Assembly: GCA_035720425.1 (NCBI GenBank)
Contig: DASTOB010000058.1
Coordinates: 1-20,092 of the forward strand
DNA length: 20,092 bases
Source of the DNA: DASTOB01 sp035720425
GTDB taxonomy: Bacteria; Chloroflexota; Limnocylindria; Limnocylindrales; CSP1-4
Direction: 5' to 3'
Shown: in pieces, positions 17,088 through 20,092 of the stretch
Layout: each line of letters starts with the position of its first letter
Position numbering within the stretch: the stretch's first letter is position 1
Notes under the pieces: generated by a model
The model's database searches: none
Told to the model about the DNA's origin: nothing
Seen by the model: only the letters and a program-made list of their open reading frames with translations
Translations under genes and position numbers: made by a program

Positions 17088-18344
17088 ATGGAGCTCCGTC
17101 CGATGCCGCCACGGCCGACCCAGCTGGGACTGGGAGCGAACGCCGGCCAGTTCGCGCTGCTCGTCGGCGTCAACGGGCTGGTCGGCGCGATGGTCGGCCA
17201 GGAGCGAAGCATCCTGCCGCTCATCGCCGAGGAGGCGTTCGGGCTGACCGCAGCGTCGGCGACGCTCGCGTTCCTTGTCGCGTTCGGGCTCACGAAGGCC
17301 CTCGCGAACCTCGCGGCCGGTGCGCTCTCGGATCGCTTCGGACGGCGGCCCGTGCTGATCGCCGGCTGGCTGGCGGGACTGCCCGTGCCGGTCCTGATCA
17401 TCGCGGCCCCTGACTGGGGCTGGGTGGTGGCCGCCAACGTCCTCCTCGGCGTGAACCAGGGGCTCGCCTGGTCGACGACGGTGATCATGAAGATCGACCT
17501 CGTCGGGCCCGCGCGGCGCGGCTTAGCCCTCGGGATCAACGAGGCCGCGGGCTATGGCGCGGTGGCCGTGGCGGCGCTCGCCACCGGGCTCGTCGCGGAG
17601 TCCGCGGGTCTCCGGCCGGTCCCGTTCCTCCTGGGCCTCGCGGTCGCCGGGCTCGGGCTCGGAGCGTCGGTCCTCCTCGTGCGCGAGACGCGCGGCCATG
17701 CCGATCACGAGGCGTCGCTCGCCGCTCCGTCCGCGGCCGTCCGCTGGCGCGAGGCGTTCCGCCGGACATCATGGACCGACCGAACGCTCTTTGGCGCATC
17801 GCAGGCGGGCCTCGTCAACAACCTCAACGACGGGCTCGCGTGGGGCCTCCTGCCGATCTTCTTCGCGGCAGGCGGGCTGACGCTCGGCGAGATCGGCCTG
17901 CTCGCCGCCGCCTACCCCGCCGTGTGGGGCGTCGGACAGCTCGGCACCGGCGCCCTGTCTGATCGCGTCGGTCGTCGACCGCTCGTCGTCGGCGGGATGC
18001 TCATCCAGGCCGCCGCCCTTGCCGGCATCGCCGCGGGCGATGGCTTCGGGACGTGGCTCCTCGCCCTCGTCGCGCTCGGGGTCGGCACCGCCATGGTCTA
18101 CCCCACCCTCCTCGCGGTCGTCGCCGACGTCGCCGCCCCGTCATGGCGCGCCTCCGCCGTGGGGGTCTACCGGCTGTGGCGCGACCTGGGATTCGCGATC
18201 GGGGCCCTCGTGGCCGGCGCGATCGCCGACCGGCTCGGAATCGGGGCGGCGATCCTCGCCGTCGCGGCACTGACCGGCCTGTCCGGCCTCGTCGCCGCGC
18301 GGGTCATGCGCGAGACGCGTCCGCCGGGTCCGCCTCGCGGATGA
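17088..18344 (+). CDS. Major facilitator superfamily transporter
   Basis: 418 residues, nearly all hydrophobic, about 12 membrane helices in two halves. MFS motif A appears in each half: LSDRFGRRP (about 80-88) and LSDRVGRRP (about 290-298). The two halves are separated by a polar loop around residues 203-228 (ETRGHADHEASLAAPS). In the membrane it would move a small solute by proton coupling or facilitated exchange. The substrate cannot be told; the length and motifs are compatible with drug- or metabolite-efflux families. ATG 17088 lies 25 bp after the hybrid kinase stop (in-frame ATG 17103 is an alternative), suggesting co-transcription. Its last 41 bp overlap the 3' end of the convergent rhodanese gene. 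Confidence 0.9.
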   Translation: MELRPMPPRPTQLGLGANAGQFALLVGVNGLVGAMVGQERSILPLIAEEAFGLTAASATLAFLVAFGLTKALANLAAGALSDRFGRRPVLIAGWLAGLPVPVLIIAAPDWGWVVAANVLLGVNQGLAWSTTVIMKIDLVGPARRGLALGINEAAGYGAVAVAALATGLVAESAGLRPVPFLLGLAVAGLGLGASVLLVRETRGHADHEASLAAPSAAVRWREAFRRTSWTDRTLFGASQAGLVNNLNDGLAWGLLPIFFAAGGLTLGEIGLLAAAYPAVWGVGQLGTGALSDRVGRRPLVVGGMLIQAAALAGIAAGDGFGTWLLALVALGVGTAMVYPTLLAVVADVAAPSWRASAVGVYRLWRDLGFAIGALVAGAIADRLGIGAAILAVAALTGLSGLVAARVMRETRPPGPPRG

Positions 18345-18717
18345 CCGGCAGGCCGGCCGCCTGCCACGCCTCGAAGCCCCCGATCATGTCGGTCGCTCGA
18401 TCGAACCCGAGGTCGCGGAGCGTCCGCGCGGCGAGGCTCGAGGAGTAGCCGTGGGCGCACACGAGGATGACCCGCCGCGACCGATCGGCGAGCCGTCGAT
18501 CTGCGAACTCCGACGAGGGATCGAGTCGCCAGAACAGGACCGACAGCGGAATCGGCGCGGCGCCCGGGATGGCTCCATCGCGGACGCGGGCATCGCCGCA
18601 GCGCGTGTCGATGACGAGCGCGCCGGCCGCCTGCTCCGTGGCCGCTTCGGCGGGCGTCAGCCGGTCGAGCGCCGCGCGAGCCGATTCGAGGAGCTCACCG
18701 ACGGTGGGGGACGTCAC
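18304..18717 (-). CDS. Single-domain rhodanese sulfurtransferase
   Basis: 137 residues with one rhodanese domain: ALVIDTRCGDARVRDGAIPG at the start, the active loop CAHGYSSSLAA with catalytic Cys87, and IGGFEAWQAAGLPV at the end. Such proteins carry sulfane sulfur as a persulfide on the loop cysteine, or in some cases act as redox or phosphatase-like modules. A second cysteine (Cys40) follows the first strand. The start is GTG 18717, preceded by GACAAT and exactly 6 nt, the leaderless pattern seen elsewhere here. It lies downstream of the OsmC-like gene, but a strong hairpin separates them, so it is probably transcribed on its own. Its end overlaps the MFS gene tail to tail. Confidence 0.9.
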   Translation of the reverse strand: MTSPTVGELLESARAALDRLTPAEAATEQAAGALVIDTRCGDARVRDGAIPGAAPIPLSVLFWRLDPSSEFADRRLADRSRRVILVCAHGYSSSLAARTLRDLGFDRATDMIGGFEAWQAAGLPVIREADPADASRA

Positions 18718-18723
18718 GCCCGC

Positions 18724-18729
18724 ATTGTC
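18724..18729 (-). promoter_or_regulatory. Putative -10 GACAAT before the single-domain rhodanese
   Basis: On the minus strand GACAAT is followed by 6 nt and then GTG 18717. No Shine-Dalgarno is present in that interval. Confidence 0.35.
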
Positions 18730-18751
18730 GGCCCGCGGTCAAGGGCACGGA

Positions 18752-18782
18752 ACGGGGGCGGGTCCGAAGATCCCGCCCCCGT
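18752..18782 (-). terminator. Strong hairpin terminator after the OsmC-like gene
   Basis: An 11-bp stem (18752-18762 with 18772-18782, core GGGGGCGGG/CCCGCCCCC) with a 9-nt loop begins 19 nt after the OsmC-like stop on the minus strand. It is the strongest intergenic hairpin here and should insulate the downstream rhodanese gene. Confidence 0.65.
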
Positions 18783-18801
18783 ATGTCGAGGCCGCGTGTG
18801 C

Positions 18802-19305
18802 TCAGCGGTCCGCGGGCGTGCCGGCGGGTTCCTCGATCGCGAGGCGCGGGCCGGTGACGACGACCTCTCCGTAGTGCTCCTCGCCCGCTCCGTCGCGAAC
18901 GACGTAAGCGTGGTGGATCTGGGCCACGCCGGAGGCGAGATTGCCGGTCACAGTGCAGTAGCGGGTTGCGGACAGCTCGATCGCCCGCCGGACGGCTTCG
19001 ATCTCGACCGGCCCTTCGACGAGGTGGACGATGCGCACCCGCTCGAAGACGTGCGGATGCGGGTCGTCCCGCTGCTCACCGGCGACCCGAACCTCGTAGC
19101 GCGTGAACGGCTGGCGCTTCTTGCGCAGGATCGACGCGACGTCAATGGCCGTGCAGCCGGCCTGGGCCACGAGGAGCAGCTCCGCCGGTCGTGGGGCACT
19201 GCCACCGGACGCATCGTCCATCGCCAGGCTGAACCCGCTGCCGGTGGTCGCGACGAAGCGCAGGCCGTCGCCATCGAGGCGTGCGGTCGCGGTCTTCGTC
19301 GTCAT
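18802..19305 (-). CDS. OsmC/Ohr-superfamily protein (YhfA-like)
   Basis: 167 residues. The superfamily includes thiol peroxidases that reduce organic hydroperoxides with two reactive cysteines. Here Cys51 lies in PAELLLVAQAGCTAIDVASILRK-type sequence (helix start AELLL, then GCTAIDV) and Cys117 in RYCTVTGNLASG, the expected two positions. The GCTAIDVASILRK segment resembles the YhfA branch, whose substrate is not settled, more than OsmC or Ohr proper. The C-terminal tail of about 25 residues looks variable. ATG 19305 was chosen because AAGGAGGG lies 8 nt upstream and the family N-terminus starts there; the frame remains open upstream but is antisense to nothing useful. A hairpin terminator follows. 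Confidence 0.88.
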   Translation of the reverse strand: MTTKTATARLDGDGLRFVATTGSGFSLAMDDASGGSAPRPAELLLVAQAGCTAIDVASILRKKRQPFTRYEVRVAGEQRDDPHPHVFERVRIVHLVEGPVEIEAVRRAIELSATRYCTVTGNLASGVAQIHHAYVVRDGAGEEHYGEVVVTGPRLAIEEPAGTPADR

Positions 19306-19313
19306 CGGTCGGC

Positions 19314-19320
19314 CCTCCTT
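19314..19320 (-). promoter_or_regulatory. Shine-Dalgarno AAGGAGG of the OsmC-like gene
   Basis: A full-length match to the anti-Shine-Dalgarno complement on the minus strand, 8 nt before ATG 19305. It decides the start within a longer open frame. Confidence 0.8.
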
Positions 19321-19367
19321 GGATGGGAGGATGGTCGCGCGCCACCGGCGCGACGGACAGTGACGGA

Positions 19368-19383
19368 CGGCCCGTACGGGCCG
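19368..19383 (-). terminator. Palindromic hairpin after the TPR-like gene
   Basis: CGGCCCGTACGGGCCG is fully palindromic (6-bp stem, GTAC loop) and lies 19 nt after the stop at 19403. It could end the TPR-like transcript or be a dimeric protein site upstream of the OsmC-like gene. Confidence 0.35.
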
Positions 19384-19402
19384 GGTACGTCGGCCCGGAC
19401 GA

Positions 19403-20092
19403 TCAGGCTTCGGCCGGATCGGCGAGCACGAACGCGACCGCGTCGTCGATCGTCCAGGTGAGCCCCGCGTTGAAGGCGGCGAGGGCTGCCGGGTCGGTCG
19501 GCGGAACGTCGGGAAACTGGAACTCGACCGACTCCATCGGGTCGTTGAGGACGTCGAGGCCGGTCTCGCGGCGGGCACGCTCGATCGCGCCGACGATCCG
19601 CCACATCCGGTCGTCGTCGCCGCGCGCCCGGGCGAGCATCGCGAAGTCGCCGACGAGGAGCACGATCCCGCTCACGTCGCCGTTGTCGGTGAAGAGCCCG
19701 AGCGCCTCGCGCAGGTCCCGCTCCGCCTCGTCGAGGCGCCTGCGGACCACGTTGATCCCGGCCACCAGATGAAGCGACCAGCCCAGTCCGAACGGATCGC
19801 CGAGCCGACGGTTGCTGGCCGCGCTCTCCATGGCCGCCTCGGCCGCCGCATCGATGTTCCCGTCCGCACCGTAGGCCAGGGCGAGCGCCCACGTTGTTCG
19901 GGCCACGCCCGCGTCGTCGCCAATCTCGCGGTACAGGGTCCGAGCCTCCTCGAAGAGCGGACGACCGGCGATGTAGCGCGCCTCCGGCGTGCTCTCGTCC
20001 TCGATGGGAGAGAAACCCAGGTTGTAGAGGGCTTCCGCGATGAGTGCCGGTCGGCCGGATCGGCGGGCCGCGTCGAGCGCCCGCGTGTACGA
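19403..20092 (-). CDS. TPR-like helical protein, C-terminal part (5' end beyond window)
   Basis: The frame is open from the right edge to TGA 19403-19405, giving the last 229 codons. The sequence is a series of helical pairs with TPR-like spacing: ALIAEALYNLGF, RPLFEEARTLYREIGDDAGVARTTWALALAYGADG, AAEAAMESAASNRRLGDPFGLGWSLHLVAGI, RRRLDEAERDLREALGLF. It ends with a segment resembling the tails of large regulators: IVGAIERARRETG, then FNAGLTWTIDDAVAFVLADP. This pattern is common at the C-terminus of bacterial adenylate cyclase/AAA-TPR proteins, but those domains would lie outside the window, so this is inference. No LuxR helix-turn-helix is present at the end. Confidence 0.75.
   Translation of the reverse strand, partial: SYTRALDAARRSGRPALIAEALYNLGFSPIEDESTPEARYIAGRPLFEEARTLYREIGDDAGVARTTWALALAYGADGNIDAAAEAAMESAASNRRLGDPFGLGWSLHLVAGINVVRRRLDEAERDLREALGLFTDNGDVSGIVLLVGDFAMLARARGDDDRMWRIVGAIERARRETGLDVLNDPMESVEFQFPDVPPTDPAALAAFNAGLTWTIDDAVAFVLADPAEA

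Overview
This is a high-GC, gene-dense bacterial segment with no rRNA, tRNA, CRISPR array, transposase, integrase or phage gene that I could recognise. The gene mix (primary sigma factor next to primase, a large LuxR ATPase, M1 aminopeptidase, several rhodaneses, a hybrid histidine kinase) suggests a free-living high-GC bacterium. The sigma factor carries a long insert between regions 1.2 and 2. Together with the GC content and the many AAA/TPR-type regulators, this makes me lean to Chloroflexota (Limnocylindria-like) over Actinomycetota. That placement is inference, not proof.

Layout. 1-2330 (-): 3'-truncated gene for a membrane-anchored protein with a secreted N-terminal part, an Ala/Glu-rich helical region and a run of 20 prolines. 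2365-5175 (+): LuxR-type large ATP-binding regulator. 5243-5832 (+): two small translationally coupled genes, the second a secreted His-rich protein. 5864-7298 (-): a two-gene unit of a shikimate-kinase-like protein and a two-domain sulfurtransferase. Diverging from it at 7329 (+) is a second two-domain sulfurtransferase, then pepN at 8244-10781 and a small ArsR-like regulator at 10973-11305. 11576-15288 (-): the core replication/transcription pair dnaG-rpoD. 15479-18344 (+): a soluble hybrid histidine kinase and an MFS transporter. 18304-19305 (-): a single-domain rhodanese and an OsmC-family protein. 19403 to the right edge (-): the C-terminal part of a TPR-like protein.

How the genes may work together. 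Three rhodanese proteins and an OsmC/YhfA-type protein give the window a sulfur-transfer and thiol-redox flavour, but they sit in separate units. The dnaG-rpoD unit has a good sigma-70 promoter flanked by two inverted repeats sharing the same TTGACA/TGTCAA half-sites, which looks like an unassigned regulatory site. Several genes have a -10-like hexamer only 6-8 nt before the start codon and no Shine-Dalgarno sequence (2365, 7298, 7329, 15479, 18717), which suggests leaderless mRNAs. Others (pepN, rpoD, dnaG, osmC-like) have clear Shine-Dalgarno sequences. I see no complete new defence or mobile system. The least ordinary items are the proline-20 membrane protein, the altered shikimate kinase and the dnaG control region.
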